NCBI RefSeq assembly: GCF_051020765.1
Contig: NC_134933.1
Location: 2,480,001-2,544,000, forward strand
Origin: Lasioglossum baleicum
Lineage: Eukaryota > Arthropoda > Insecta > Hymenoptera > Halictidae
Direction of reading: 5' to 3'
Length of the DNA stretch: 64,000 nucleotides
The position numbers were made by a program, and so were the translations under genes. Positions 33,101 through 49,189 of the stretch are shown here, in pieces; the stretch's first letter is position 1, and each line of letters starts with the position of its first letter. The notes beneath the pieces are model-generated. The model ran no database searches and was not told the origin of the DNA. It worked only from the letters and a program-made list of their open reading frames with translations.

Positions 33101-36100
33101 GGGGTGAAAAGGGGTTGCAACGTTTGTATGAGGAATATTCTGTTCGTGGTCGGATTTACTTCGTACTTGGTCTTAATGCTCTTTGATGTAATTAATCAAA
33201 CACCAATTTCGGCATTTTAAAAAATTTCAACCCCTAAGGGGGTGGAAAGGGGTTGCAACGTTTGTATGAGGAATATTTTGTTCGTGGTCGGATTTACTTC
33301 GTACTTGGTCTTAATGCTCTTTGATGTAATTAATCAAACACCAATTTCGGCATTTTAAAAAATTTCAACCCCTAAGGGGGTGGAAAGGGGTTGCAACGTT
33401 TGTATGAGGAATATTTTGTTCGTGGTCGGATTTACTTCGTACTTGGTCTTAATGCTCTTTGATATAATTAATCAAACACCTATTTCGGCATTTTAAAAAA
33501 TTCAACCCCTAAGGGGGTGAAAAGGGGTTGCAACGTTTGTATGAGGAATATTTTGTTCGTGGTCGGATTTACTTCGTACTTGGTCTTAATGCTCTTTGAT
33601 GTAATTAATCAAACACCAATTTCGGCATTGTAAAAAATTCAACCTCTAAGGTGGTGAAAAGGGGTTGCAACGTTTGTATGAGGAATATTTTGTTCGTTGT
33701 CGGATTTACTTCATACTTGGTCTTAATGCTCTTTGATATAATCTATAACTATAAAAGCGAAGTCCTGACACACCTATCAACGCCCAGGCTAAACCCTTGG
33801 ACTTAGAAAGCTGAAATTTTGCACAAAGGTTTCCCTTATAATCTATACAAGGGATAAGAAAGGATATTTCGAAATTCAATTCCCAAGGAGGTGAAAAGGG
33901 GTTGCAACGTTTGTATGAGGAATATTCTGTTCGTGGTCGGATTTACTTCGTACTTGGTCTTAATGCTCTTTGATATAATTAATCAAACACCTATTTCGGC
34001 ATTTTAAAAAATTCAACCCCTAAGGGGGTGAAAAGGGGTTGCAACGTTTGTATGAGGAATATTCTGTTCGTGGTCGGATTTACTTCGTACTTGGTCTTAA
34101 TGCTCTTTGATATAATTAATCAAACACCTGTTTCGGCATTTTAAAAAATTGAACCCCCAAGGGGGTGAAAAGGGGTTGCAACGTTTGTATGAGGAATATT
34201 CTGTTCGTGGTCGGATTTACTTCGTACTTGGTCTTAATGCTCTTTGATATAATTAATCAAACACCTATTTCGGCATTTTAAAAAATTCAACCCCCAAGGG
34301 GGTGAAAAGGGGTTGCAACGTTTGTATGAGGAATATTTTGTTCGTGGTCGGATTTACTTCGTACTTGGTCTTAATGCTCTTTGATGTAATTAATCAAACA
34401 CCTGTTTCGGCATTTTGAAAAATTGAACCCCCAAGGGGGTGAAAAGGGGTTGCAACGTTTGTATGAGGAATATTCTGTTCGTGGTCGGATTTACTTCGTA
34501 CTTGGTCTTAATGCTCTTTGATATAATTAATCAAACACCTATTTCGGCATTTTAAAAAATTCAACCCCTAAGGGGGTGAAAAGGGGTTGCAACGTTTGTA
34601 TGAGGAATATTTTGTTCGTGGTCGGATTTACTTCGTACTTGGTCTTAATGCTCTTTGATATAATTACTCAAACACCTATTTCGGCATTTTAGAAAATTCA
34701 ACCCCTAAGGGGGTGAGAAGGGGTTGCAACGTTTGTATGAGGAATATATTGTTCGTGGTCGGATTTACTTCGTACTTGGTCTTAATGCTCTTTGATGTAA
34801 TTAATCAAACACCAATTTCGGCATTGTAAAAAATTCAACCCCTAAGGTGGTGAAAAGGGGTTGCAACGTTTGTATGAGGAATATTTTGTTCGTTGTCGGA
34901 TTTACTTCATACTTGGTCTTAATGCTCTTTGATATAATCTATAACTATAAAAGCGAAGTCCTGACACACCTATCAACGCCCAGGCTAAACCCTTGGACTT
35001 AGAAAGCTGAAATTTTGCACAAAGGTTTCCCTTATGATCTATACAAGGGATAAGAAAGGATATTTCGAAATTCAATTCCCAAGGAGGTGAAAAGGGGTTG
35101 CAACGTTTGTATGAGGAATATTCTGTTCGTGGTCGGATTTACTTCGTACTTGGTCTTAATGCTCTTTGATGTAATTAATCAAACACCAATTTCGGCATTT
35201 TAAAAAATTTCAACCCCTAAGGGGGTGGAAAGGGGTTGCAACGTTTGTATGAGGAATATTTTGTTCGTGGTCGGATTTACTTCGTACTTGGTCTTAATGC
35301 TCTTTGATATAATTAATCAAACACCTATTTCGGCATTTTAAAAAATTCAACCCCTAAGGGGGTGAAAAGGGGTTGCAACGTTTGTATGAGGAATATTTTG
35401 TTCGTGGTCGGATTTACTTCGTACTTGGTCTTAATGCTCTTTGATGTAATTAATCAAACACCAATTTCGGCATTGTAAAAAATTCAACCTCTAAGGTGGT
35501 GAAAAGGGGTTGCAACGTTTGTATGAGGAATATTTTGTTCGTTGTCGGATTTACTTCATACTTGGTCTTAATGCTCTTTGATATAATCTATAACTATAAA
35601 AGCGAAGTCCTGACACACCTATCAACGCCCAGGCTAAACCCTTGGACTTAGAAAGCTGAAATTTTGCACAAAGGTTTCCCTTATGATCTATACAAGGGAT
35701 AAGAAAGGATATTTCGAAATTCAATTCCCAAGGAGGTGAAAAGGGGTTGCAACGTTTGTATGAGGAATATTCTGTTCGTGGTCGGATTTACTTCGTACTT
35801 GGTCTTAATGCTCTTTGATATAATTAATCAAACACCTATTTCGGCATTTTAAAAAATTCAACCCCTAAGGGGGTGAAAAGGGGTTGCAACGTTTGTATGA
35901 GGAATATTTTGTTCGTGGTCGGATTTACTTCGTACTTGGTCTTAATGCTCTTTGATGTAATTAATCAAACACCTGTTTCGGCATTTTGAAAAATTGAACC
36001 CCCAAGGGGGTGAAAAGGGGTTGCAACGTTTGTATGAGGAATATTCTGTTCGTGGTCGGATTTACTTCGTACTTGGTCTTAATGCTCTTTGATGTAATTA

Positions 36101-39100
36101 ATCAAACACCAATTTCGGCATTGTAAAAAATTCAACCCCTAAGGTGGTGAAAAGGGGTTGCAACGTTTGTATGAGGAATATTTTGTTCGTTGTCGGATTT
36201 ACTTCATACTTGGTCTTAATGCTCTTTGATATAATTAATCAAACACCTATTTCGGCATTTTAAAAAATTCAACCCCCAAGGGGGTGAAAAGGGGTTGCAA
36301 CGTTTGTATGAGGAATATTTTGTTCGTGGTCGGATTTACTTCGTACTTGGTCTTAATGCTCTTTGATGTAATTAATCAAACACCTGTTTCGGCATTTTGA
36401 AAAATTGAACCCCCAAGGGGGTGAAAAGGGGTTGCAACGTTTGTATGAGGAATATTCTGTTCGTGGTCGGATTTACTTCGTACTTGGTCTTAATGCTCTT
36501 TGATGTAATTAATCAAACACCAATTTCGGCATTGTAAAAAATTCAACCCCTAAGGTGGTGAAAAGGGGTTGCAACGTTTGTATGAGGAATATTTTGTTCG
36601 TTGTCGGATTTACTTCATACTTGGTCTTAATGCTCTTTGATATAATTAATCAAACACCTGTTTCGGCATTTTGAAAAATTGAACCCCCAAGGGGGTGAAA
36701 AGGGGTTGCAACGTTTGTATGAGGAATATTCTGTTCGTGGTCGGATTTACTTCGTACTTGGTCTTAATGCTCTTTGATATAATTAATCAAACACCTATTT
36801 CGGCATTTTAAAAAATTCAACCCCTAAGGGGGTGAAAAGGGGTTGCAACGTTTGTATGAGGAATATTTTGTTCGTTGTCGGATTTACTTCATACTTGGTC
36901 TTAATGCTCTTTGATATAATCTATAACTATAAAAGCGAAGTCCTGACACACCTATCAACGCCCAGGCTAAACCCTTGGACTTAGAAAGCTGAAATTTTGC
37001 ACAAAGGTTTCCCTTATGATCTATACAAGGGATAAGAAAGGATATTTCGAAATTCAATTCCCAAGGAGGAGAAAAGGGGTTGCAACGTTTGTATGAGGAA
37101 TATTCTGTTCGTGGTCGGATTTACTTCGTACTTGGTCTTAATGCTCTTTGATGTAATTAATCAAACACCAATTTCGGCATTTTAAAAAATTCAACCCCTA
37201 AGGGGGTGAAAAGGGGTTGCAACGTTTGTATGAGGAATATTTTGTTCGTGGTCGGATTTACTTCGTACTTGGTCTTAATGCTCTTTGATGTAATTAATCA
37301 AACACCAATTTCGGCATTGTAAAAAATTCAACCCCTAAGGTGGTGAAAAGGGGTTGAAACGTTTGTATGAGGAATATTTTGTTCGTTGTCGGATTTACTT
37401 CATACTTGGTCTTAATGCTCTTTGATATAATCTATAACTATAAAAGCGAAGTCCTGACACACCTATCAACGCCCAGGCTAAACCCTTGGACTTAGAAAGC
37501 TGAAATTTTGCACAAAGGTTTCCCTTATGATCTATACAAGGGATAAGAAAGGATATTTCGAAATTCAATTCCCAAGGAGGTGAAAAGGGGTTGCAACGTT
37601 TGTATGAGGAATATTCTGTTCGTGGTCGGATTTACTTCGTACTTGGTCTTAATGCTCTTTGATGTAATTAATCAAACACCAATTTCGGCATTTTAAAAAA
37701 TTCAACCCCTAAGGGGGTGAAAAGGGGTTGCAACGTTTGTATGAGGAATATTCTGTTCGTGGTCGGATTTACTTCGTACTTGGTCTTAATGCTCTTTGAT
37801 ATAATTAATCAAACACCTGTTTCGGCATTTTAAAAAATTGAACCCCCAAGGGGGTGAAAAGGGGTTGCAACGTTTGTATGAGGAATATTCTGTTCGTGGT
37901 CGGATTTACTTCGTACTTGGTCTTAATGCTCTTTGATATAATTAATCAAACACCTATTTCGGCATTTTAAAAAATTCAACCCCCAAGGGGGTGAAAAGGG
38001 GTTGCAACGTTTGTATGAGGAATATTTTGTTCGTGGTCGGATTTACTTCGTACTTGGTCTTAATGCTCTTTGATGTAATTAATCAAACACCTGTTTCGGC
38101 ATTTTGAAAAATTGAACCCCCAAGGGGGTGAAAAGGGGTTGCAACGTTTGTATGAGGAATATTCTGTTCGTGGTCGGATTTACTTCGTACTTGGTCTTAA
38201 TGCTCTTTGATATAATTAATCAAACACCTATTTCGGCATTTTAAAAAATTCAACCCCTAAGGGGGTGAAAAGGGGTTGCAACGTTTGTATGAGGAATATT
38301 TTGTTCGTGGTCGGATTTACTTCGTACTTGGTCTTAATGCTCTTTGATATAATTACTCAAACACCTATTTCGGCATTTTAGAAAATTCAACCCCTAAGGG
38401 GGTGAGAAGGGGTTGCAACGTTTGTATGAGGAATATATTGTTCGTGGTCGGATTTACTTCGTACTTGGTCTTAATGCTCTTTGATGTAATTAATCAAACA
38501 CCAATTTCGGCATTGTAAAAAATTCAACCCCTAAGGTGGTGAAAAGGGGTTGCAACGTTTGTATGAGGAATATTTTGTTCGTTGTCGGATTTACTTCATA
38601 CTTGGTCTTAATGCTCTTTGATATAATCTATAACTATAAAAGCGAAGTCCTGACACACCTATCAACGCCCAGGCTAAACCCTTGGACTTAGAAAGCTGAA
38701 ATTTTGCACAAAGGTTTCCCTTATGATCTATACAAGGGATAAGAAAGGATATTTCGAAATTCAATTCCCAAGGAGGTGAAAAGGGGTTGCAACGTTTGTA
38801 TGAGGAATATTCTGTTCGTGGTCGGATTTACTTCGTACTTGGTCTTAATGCTCTTTGATGTAATTAATCAAACACCAATTTCGGCATTTTAAAAAATTCA
38901 ACCCCTAAGGGGGTGAAAAGGGGTTGCAACGTTTGTATGAGGAATATTTTGTTCGTGGTCGGATTTACTTCGTACTTGGTCTTAATGCTCTTTGATGTAA
39001 TTAATCAAACACCAATTTCGGCATTGTAAAAAATTCAACCCCTAAGGTGGTGAAAAGGGGTTGCAACGTTTGTATGAGGAATATTTTGTTCGTTGTCGGA

Positions 39101-42100
39101 TTTACTTCATACTTGGTCTTAATGCTCTTTGATATAATCTATAACTATAAAAGCGAAGTCCTGACACACCTATCAACGCCCAGGCTAAACCCTTGGACTT
39201 AGAAAGCTGAAATTTTGCACAAAGGTTTCCCTTATGATCTATACAAGGGATAAGAAAGGATATTTCGAAATTCAATTCCCAAGGAGGTGAAAAGGGGTTG
39301 CAACGTTTGTATGAGGAATATTCTGTTCGTGGTCGGATTTACTTCGTACTTGGTCTTAATGCTCTTTGATATAATTAATCAAACACCTATTTCGGCATTT
39401 TAAAAAATTCAACCCCTAAGGGGGTGAAAAGGGGTTGCAACGTTTGTATGAGGAATATTCTGTTCGTGGTCGGATTTACTTCGTACTTGGTCTTAATGCT
39501 CTTTGATATAATTAATCAAACACCTGTTTCGGCATTTTAAAAAATTGAACCCCCAAGGGGGTGAAAAGGGGTTGCAACGTTTGTATGAGGAATATTCTGT
39601 TCGTGGTCGGATTTACTTCGTACTTGGTCTTAATGCTCTTTGATATAATTAATCAAACACCTATTTCGGCATTTTAAAAAATTCAACCCCCAAGGGGGTG
39701 AAAAGGGGTTGCAACGTTTGTATGAGGAATATTTTGTTCGTGGTCGGATTTACTTCGTACTTGGTCTTAATGCTCTTTGATGTAATTAATCAAACACCTG
39801 TTTCGGCATTTTGAAAAATTGAACCCCCAAGGGGGTGAAAAGGGGTTGCAACGTTTGTATGAGGAATATTCTGTTCGTGGTCGGATTTACTTCGTACTTG
39901 GTCTTAATGCTCTTTGATATAATTAATCAAACACCTATTTCGGCATTTTAAAAAATTCAACCCCTAAGGGGGTGAAAAGGGGTTGCAACGTTTGTATGAG
40001 GAATATTTTGTTCGTGGTCGGATTTACTTCGTACTTGGTCTTAATGCTCTTTGATATAATTACTCAAACACCTATTTCGGCATTTTAGAAAATTCAACCC
40101 CTAAGGGGGTGAGAAGGGGTTGCAACGTTTGTATGAGGAATATATTGTTCGTGGTCGGATTTACTTCGTACTTGGTCTTAATGCTCTTTGATGTAATTAA
40201 TCAAACACCAATTTCGGCATTGTAAAAAATTCAACCCCTAAGGTGGTGAAAAGGGGTTGCAACGTTTGTATGAGGAATATTTTGTTCGTTGTCGGATTTA
40301 CTTCATACTTGGTCTTAATGCTCTTTGATATAATCTATAACTATAAAAGCGAAGTCCTGACACACCTATCAACGCCCAGGCTAAACCCTTGGACTTAGAA
40401 AGCTGAAATTTTGCACAAAGGTTTCCCTTATGATCTATACAAGGGATAAGAAAGGATATTTCGAAATTCAATTCCCAAGGAGGTGAAAAGGGGTTGCAAC
40501 GTTTGTATGAGGAATATTCTGTTCGTGGTCGGATTTACTTCGTACTTGGTCTTAATGCTCTTTGATGTAATTAATCAAACACCAATTTCGGCATTTTAAA
40601 AAATTTCAACCCCTAAGGGGGTGGAAAGGGGTTGCAACGTTTGTATGAGGAATATTTTGTTCGTGGTCGGATTTACTTCGTACTTGGTCTTAATGCTCTT
40701 TGATATAATTAATCAAACACCTATTTCGGCATTTTAAAAAATTCAACCCCTAAGGGGGTGAAAAGGGGTTGCAACGTTTGTATGAGGAATATTTTGTTCG
40801 TGGTCGGATTTACTTCGTACTTGGTCTTAATGCTCTTTGATGTAATTAATCAAACACCAATTTCGGCATTGTAAAAAATTCAACCTCTAAGCTGGTGAAA
40901 AGGGGTTGCAACGTTTGTATGAGGAATATTTTGTTCGTTGTCGGATTTACTTCATACTTGGTCTTAATGCTCTTTGATATAATCTATAACTATAAAAGCG
41001 AAGTCCTGACACACCTATCAACGCCCAGGCTAAACCCTTGGACTTAGAAAGCTGAAATTTTGCACAAAGGTTTCCCTTATGATCTATACAAGGGATAAGA
41101 AAGGATATTTCGAAATTCAATTCCCAAGGAGGTGAAAAGGGGTTGCAACGTTTGTATGAGGAATATTCTGTTCGTGGTCGGATTTACTTCGTACTTGGTC
41201 TTAATGCTCTTTGATATAATTAATCAAACACCTATTTCGGCATTTTAAAAAATTCAACCCCTAAGGGGGTGAAAAGGGGTTGCAACGTTTGTATGAGGAA
41301 TATTCTGTTCGTGGTCGGATTTACTTCGTACTTGGTCTTAATGCTCTTTGATATAATTAATCAAACACCTGTTTCGGCATTTTAAAAAATTGAACCCCCA
41401 AGGGGGTGAAAAGGGGTTGCAACGTTTGTATGAGGAATATTCTGTTCGTGGTCGGATTTACTTCGTACTTGGTCTTAATGCTCTTTGATATAATTAATCA
41501 AACACCTATTTCGGCATTTTAAAAAATTCAACCCCTAAGGGGGTGAAAAGGGGTTGCAACGTTTGTATGAGGAATATTCTGTTCGTGGTCGGATTTACTT
41601 CGTACTTGGTCTTAATGCTCTTTGATATAATTAATCAAACACCTATTTCGGCATTTTAAAAAATTCAACCCCTAAGGGGGTGAAAAGGGGTTGCAACGTT
41701 TGTATGAGGAATATTTTGTTCGTGGTCGGATTTACTTCGTACTTGGTCTTAATGCTCTTTGATGTAATTAATCAAACACCAATTTCGGCATTGTAAAAAA
41801 TTCAACCTCTAAGGTGGTGAAAAGGGGTTGCAACGTTTGTATGAGGAATATTTTGTTCGTTGTCGGATTTACTTCATACTTGGTCTTAATGCTCTTTGAT
41901 ATAATCTATAACTATAAAAGCGAAGTCCTGACACACCTATCAACGCCCAGGCTAAACCCTTGGACTTAGAAAGCTGAAATTTTGCACAAAGGTTTCCCTT
42001 ATAATCTATACAAGGGATAAGAAAGGATATTTCGAAATTCAATTCCCAAGGAGGTGAAAAGGGGTTGCAACGTTTGTATGAGGAATATTCTGTTCGTGGT

Positions 42101-45100
42101 CGGATTTACTTCGTACTTGGTCTTAATGCTCTTTGATATAATTAATCAAACACCTATTTCGGCATTTTAAAAAATTCAACCCCTAAGGGGGTGAAAAGGG
42201 GTTGCAACGTTTGTATGAGGAATATTCTGTTCGTGGTCGGATTTACTTCGTACTTGGTCTTAATGCTCTTTGATATAATTAATCAAACACCTGTTTCGGC
42301 ATTTTAAAAAATTGAACCCCCAAGGGGGTGAAAAGGGGTTGCAACGTTTGTATGAGGAATATTCTGTTCGTGGTCGGATTTACTTCGTACTTGGTCTTAA
42401 TGCTCTTTGATATAATTAATCAAACACCTATTTCGGCATTTTAAAAAATTCAACCCCCAAGGGGGTGAAAAGGGGTTGCAACGTTTGTATGAGGAATATT
42501 TTGTTCGTGGTCGGATTTACTTCGTACTTGGTCTTAATGCTCTTTGATGTAATTAATCAAACACCTGTTTCGGCATTTTGAAAAATTGAACCCCCAAGGG
42601 GGTGAAAAGGGGTTGCAACGTTTGTATGAGGAATATTCTGTTCGTGGTCGGATTTACTTCGTACTTGGTCTTAATGCTCTTTGATATAATTAATCAAACA
42701 CCTATTTCGGCATTTTAAAAAATTCAACCCCCAAGGGGGTGAAAAGGGGTTGCAACGTTTGTATGAGGAATATTTTGTTCGTGGTCGGATTTACTTCGTA
42801 CTTGGTCTTAATGCTCTTTGATATAATTACTCAAACACCTATTTCGGCATTTTAGAAAATTCAACCCCTAAGGGGGTGAGAAGGGGTTGCAACGTTTGTA
42901 TGAGGAATATATTGTTCGTGGTCGGATTTACTTCGTACTTGGTCTTAATGCTCTTTGATGTAATTAATCAAACACCAATTTCGGCATTGTAAAAAATTCA
43001 ACCCCTAAGGTGGTGAAAAGGGGTTGCAACGTTTGTATGAGGAATATTTTGTTCGTTGTCGGATTTACTTCATACTTGGTCTTAATGCTCTTTGATATAA
43101 TCTATAACTATAAAAGCGAAGTCCTGACACACCTATCAACGCCCAGGCTAAACCCTTGGACTTAGAAAGCTGAAATTTTGCACAAAGGTTTCCCTTATGA
43201 TCTATACAAGGGATAAGAAAGGATATTTCGAAATTCAATTCCCAAGGAGGTGAAAAGGGGTTGCAACGTTTGTATGAGGAATATTCTGTTCGTGGTCGGA
43301 TTTACTTCGTACTTGGTCTTAATGCTCTTTGATGTAATTAATCAAACACCAATTTCGGCATTTTAAAAAATTTCAACCCCTAAGGGGGTGGAAAGGGGTT
43401 GCAACGTTTGTATGAGGAATATTTTGTTCGTGGTCGGATTTACTTCGTACTTGGTCTTAATGCTCTTTGATATAATTAATCAAACACCTATTTCGGCATT
43501 TTAAAAAATTCAACCCCTAAGGGGGTGAAAAGGGGTTGCAACGTTTGTATGAGGAATATTTTGTTCGTGGTCGGATTTACTTCGTACTTGGTCTTAATGC
43601 TCTTTGATGTAATTAATCAAACACCAATTTCGGCATTGTAAAAAATTCAACCTCTAAGGTGGTGAAAAGGGGTTGCAACGTTTGTATGAGGAATATTTTG
43701 TTCGTTGTCGGATTTACTTCATACTTGGTCTTAATGCTCTTTGATATAATCTATAACTATAAAAGCGAAGTCCTGACACACCTATCAACGCCCAGGCTAA
43801 ACCCTTGGACTTAGAAAGCTGAAATTTTGCACAAAGGTTTCCCTTATGATCTATACAAGGGATAAGAAAGGATATTTCGAAATTCAATTCCCAAGGAAGT
43901 GAAAAGGGGTTGCAACGTTTGTATGAGGAATATTCTGTTCGTGGTCGGATTTACTTCGTACTTGGTCTTAATGCTCTTTGATATAATTAATCAAACACCT
44001 ATTTCGGCATTTTAAAAAATTCAACCCCTAAGGGGGTGAAAAGGGGTTGCAACGTTTGTATGAGGAATATTCTGTTCGTGGTCGGATTTACTTCGTACTT
44101 GGTCTTAATGCTCTTTGATATAATTAATCAAACACCTATTTCGGCATTTTAAAAAATTCAACCCCTAAGGGGGTGAAAAGGGGTTGCAACGTTTGTATGA
44201 GGAATATTTTGTTCGTGGTCGGATTTACTTCGTACTTGGTCTTAATGCTCTTTGATGTAATTAATCAAACACCAATTTCGGCATTGTAAAAAATTCAACC
44301 TCTAAGGTGGTGAAAAGGGGTTGCAACGTTTGTATGAGGAATATTTTGTTCGTTGTCGGATTTACTTCATACTTGGTCTTAATGCTCTTTGATATAATCT
44401 ATAACTATAAAAGCGAAGTCCTGACACACCTATCAACGCCCAGGCTAAACCCTTGGACTTAGAAAGCTGAAATTTTGCACAAAGGTTTCCCTTATGATCT
44501 ATACAAGGGATAAGAAAGGATATTTCGAAATTCAATTCCCAAGGAGGTGAAAAGGGGTTGCAACGTTTGTATGAGGAATATTTTGTTCGTGGTCGGATTT
44601 ACTTCGTACTTGGTCTTAATGCTCTTTGATGTAATTAATCAAACACCAATTTCGGCATTTTAAAAAATTTCAACCCCTAAGGGGGTGGAAAGGGGTTGCA
44701 ACGTTTGTATGAGGAATATTTTGTTCGTGGTCGGATTTACTTCGTACTTGGTCTTAATGCTCTTTGATATAATTAATCAAACACCTATTTCGGCATTTTA
44801 AAAAATTCAACCCCTAAGGGGGTGAAAAGGGGTTGCAACGTTTGTATGAGGAATATTTTGTTCGTGGTCGGATTTACTTCGTACTTGGTCTTAATGCTCT
44901 TTGATGTAATTAATCAAACACCAATTTCGGCATTGTAAAAAATTCAACCTCTAAGGTGGTGAAAAGGGGTTGCAACGTTTGTATGAGGAATATTTTGTTC
45001 GTTGTCGGATTTACTTCATACTTGGTCTTAATGCTCTTTGATATAATCTATAACTATAAAAGCGAAGTCCTGACACACCTATCAACGCCCAGGCTAAACC

Positions 45101-48100
45101 CTTGGACTTAGAAAGCTGAAATTTTGCACAAAGGTTTCCCTTATGATCTATACAAGGGATAAGAAAGGATATTTCGAAATTCAATTCCCAAGGAGGTGAA
45201 AAGGGGTTGCAACGTTTGTATGAGGAATATTCTGTTCGTGGTCGGATTTACTTCGTACTTGGTCTTAATGCTCTTTGATATAATTAATCAAACACCTATT
45301 TCGGCATTTTAAAAAATTCAACCCCTAAGGGGGTGAAAAGGGGTTGCAACGTTTGTATGAGGAATATTCTGTTCGTGGTCGGATTTACTTCGTACTTGGT
45401 CTTAATGCTCTTTGATATAATTAATCAAACACCTGTTTCGGCATTTTAAAAAATTGAACCCCCAAGGGGGTGAAAAGGGGTTGCAACGTTTGTATGAGGA
45501 ATATTCTGTTCGTGGTCGGATTTACTTCGTACTTGGTCTTAATGCTCTTTGATATAATTAATCAAACACCTATTTCGGCATTTTAAAAAATTCAACCCCC
45601 AAGGGGGTGAAAAGGGGTTGCAACGTTTGTATGAGGAATATTTTGTTCGTGGTCGGATTTACTTCGTACTTGGTCTTAATGCTCTTTGATATAATTACTC
45701 AAACACCTATTTCGGCATTTTAGAAAATTCAACCCCTAAGGGGGTGAGAAGGGGTTGCAACGTTTGTATGAGGAATATATTGTTCGTGGTCGGATTTACT
45801 TCGTACTTGGTCTTAATGCTCTTTGATGTAATTAATCAAACACCAATTTCGGCATTGTAAAAAATTCAACCCCTAAGGTGGTGAAAAGGGGTTGCAACGT
45901 TTGTATGAGGAATATTTTGTTCGTTGTCGGATTTACTTCATACTTGGTCTTAATGCTCTTTGATATAATCTATAACTATAAAAGCGAAGTCCTGACACAC
46001 CTATCAACGCCCAGGCTAAACCCTTGGACTTAGAAAGCTGAAATTTTGCACAAAGGTTTCCCTTATGATCTATACAAGGGATAAGAAAGGATATTTCGAA
46101 ATTCAATTCCCAAGGAGGTGAAAAGGGGTTGCAACGTTTGTATGAGGCATATTCTGTTCGTGGTCGGATTTACTTCGTACTTGGTCTTAATGCTCTTTGA
46201 TGTAATTAATCAAACACCAATTTCGGCATTTTAAAAAATTTCAACCCCTAAGGGGGTGGAAAGGGGTTGCAACGTTTGTATGAGGAATATTTTGTTCGTG
46301 GTCGGATTTACTTCGTACTTGGTCTTAATGCTCTTTGATGTAATTAATCAAACACCAATTTCGGCATTTTAAAAAATTTCAACCCCTAAGGGGGTGGAAA
46401 GGGGTTGCAACGTTTGTATGAGGAATATTTTGTTCGTGGTCGGATTTACTTCGTACTTGGTCTTAATGCTCTTTGATATAATTAATCAAACACCTATTTC
46501 GGCATTTTAAAAAATTCAACCCCTAAGGGGGTGAAAAGGGGTTGCAACGTTTGTATGAGGAATATTTTGTTCGTGGTCGGATTTACTTCGTACTTGGTCT
46601 TAATGCTCTTTGATGTAATTAATCAAACACCAATTTCGGCATTGTAAAAAATTCAACCTCTAAGGTGGTGAAAAGGGGTTGCAACGTTTGTATGAGGAAT
46701 ATTTTGTTCGTTGTCGGATTTACTTCATACTTGGTCTTAATGCTCTTTGATATAATCTATAACTATAAAAGCGAAGTCCTGACACACCTATCAACGCCCA
46801 GGCTAAACCCTTGGACTTAGAAAGCTGAAATTTTGCACAAAGGTTTCCCTTATAATCTATACAAGGGATAAGAAAGGATATTTCGAAATTCAATTCCCAA
46901 GGAGGTGAAAAGGGGTTGCAACGTTTGTATGAGGAATATTCTGTTCGTGGTCGGATTTACTTCGTACTTGGTCTTAATGCTCTTTGATATAATTAATCAA
47001 ACACCTATTTCGGCATTTTAAAAAATTCAACCCCTAAGGGGGTGAAAAGGGGTTGCAACGTTTGTATGAGGAATATTCTGTTCGTGGTCGGATTTACTTC
47101 GTACTTGGTCTTAATGCTCTTTGATATAATTAATCAAACACCTGTTTCGGCATTTTAAAAAATTGAACCCCCAAGGGGGTGAAAAGGGGTTGCAACGTTT
47201 GTATGAGGAATATTCTGTTCGTGGTCGGATTTACTTCGTACTTGGTCTTAATGCTCTTTGATATAATTAATCAAACACCTATTTCGGCATTTTAAAAAAT
47301 TCAACCCCCAAGGGGGTGAAAAGGGGTTGCAACGTTTGTATGAGGAATATTTTGTTCGTGGTCGGATTTACTTCGTACTTGGTCTTAATGCTCTTTGATG
47401 TAATTAATCAAACACCTGTTTCGGCATTTTGAAAAATTGAACCCCCAAGGGGGTGAAAAGGGGTTGCAACGTTTGTATGAGGAATATTCTGTTCGTGGTC
47501 GGATTTACTTCGTACTTGGTCTTAATGCTCTTTGATATAATTAATCAAACACCTATTTCGGCATTTTAAAAAATTCAACCCCTAAGGGGGTGAAAAGGGG
47601 TTGCAACGTTTGTATGAGGAATATTTTGTTCGTGGTCGGATTTACTTCGTACTTGGTCTTAATGCTCTTTGATATAATTACTCAAACACCTATTTCGGCA
47701 TTTTAGAAAATTCAACCCCTAAGGGGGTGAGAAGGGGTTGCAACGTTTGTATGAGGAATATATTGTTCGTGGTCGGATTTACTTCGTACTTGGTCTTAAT
47801 GCTCTTTGATGTAATTAATCAAACACCAATTTCGGCATTGTAAAAAATTCAACCCCTAAGGTGGTGAAAAGGGGTTGCAACGTTTGTATGAGGAATATTT
47901 TGTTCGTTGTCGGATTTACTTCATACTTGGTCTTAATGCTCTTTGATATAATCTATAACTATAAAAGCGAAGTCCTGACACACCTATCAACGCCCAGGCT
48001 AAACCCTTGGACTTAGAAAGCTGAAATTTTGCACAAAGGTTTCCCTTATGATCTATACAAGGGATAAGAAAGGATATTTCGAAATTCAATTCCCAAGGAG

Positions 48101-49189
48101 GTGAAAAGGGGTTGCAACGTTTGTATGAGGAATATTCTGTTCGTGGTCGGATTTACTTCGTACTTGGTCTTAATGCTCTTTGATATAATTAATCAAACAC
48201 CTATTTCGGCATTTTAAAAAATTCAACCCCTAAGGGGGTGAAAAGGGGTTGCAACGTTTGTATGAGGAATATTCTGTTCGTGGTCGGATTTACTTCGTAC
48301 TTGGTCTTAATGCTCTTTGATATAATTAATCAAACACCTATTTCGGCATTTTAAAAAATTCAACCCCTAAGGGGGTGAAAAGGGGTTGCAACGTTTGTAT
48401 GAGGAATATTTTGTTCGTGGTCGGATTTACTTCGTACTTGGTCTTAATGCTCTTTGATGTAATTAATCAAACACCAATTTCGGCATTGTAAAAAATTCAA
48501 CCTCTAAGGTGGTGAAAAGGGGTTGCAACGTTTGTATGAGGAATATTTTGTTCGTTGTCGGATTTACTTCATACTTGGTCTTAATGCTCTTTGATATAAT
48601 CTATAACTATAAAAGCGAAGTCCTGACACACCTATCAACGCCCAGGCTAAACCCTTGGACTTAGAAAGCTGAAATTTTGCACAAAGGTTTCCCTTATGAT
48701 CTATACAAGGGATAAGAAAGGATATTTCGAAATTCAATTCCCAAGGAGGTGAAAAGGGGTTGCAACGTTTGTATGAGGAATATTCTGTTCGTGGTCGGAT
48801 TTACTTCGTACTTGGTCTTAATGCTCTTTGATATAATTAATCAAACACCTATTTCGGCATTTTAAAAAATTCAACCCCTAAGGGGGTGAAAAGGGGTTGC
48901 AACGTTTGTATGAGGAATATTCTGTTCGTGGTCGGATTTACTTCGTACTTGGTCTTAATGCTCTTTGATATAATTAATCAAACACCTATTTCGGCATTTT
49001 AAAAAATTCAACCCCTAAGGGGGTGAAAAGGGGTTGCAACGTTTGTATGAGGAATATTCTGTTCGTGGTCGGATTTACTTCGTACTTGGTCTTAATGCTC
49101 TTTGATATAATTAATCAAACACCTGTTTCGGCATTTTAAAAAATTGAACCCCCAAGGGGGTGAAAAGGGGTTGCAACGTTTGTATGAGG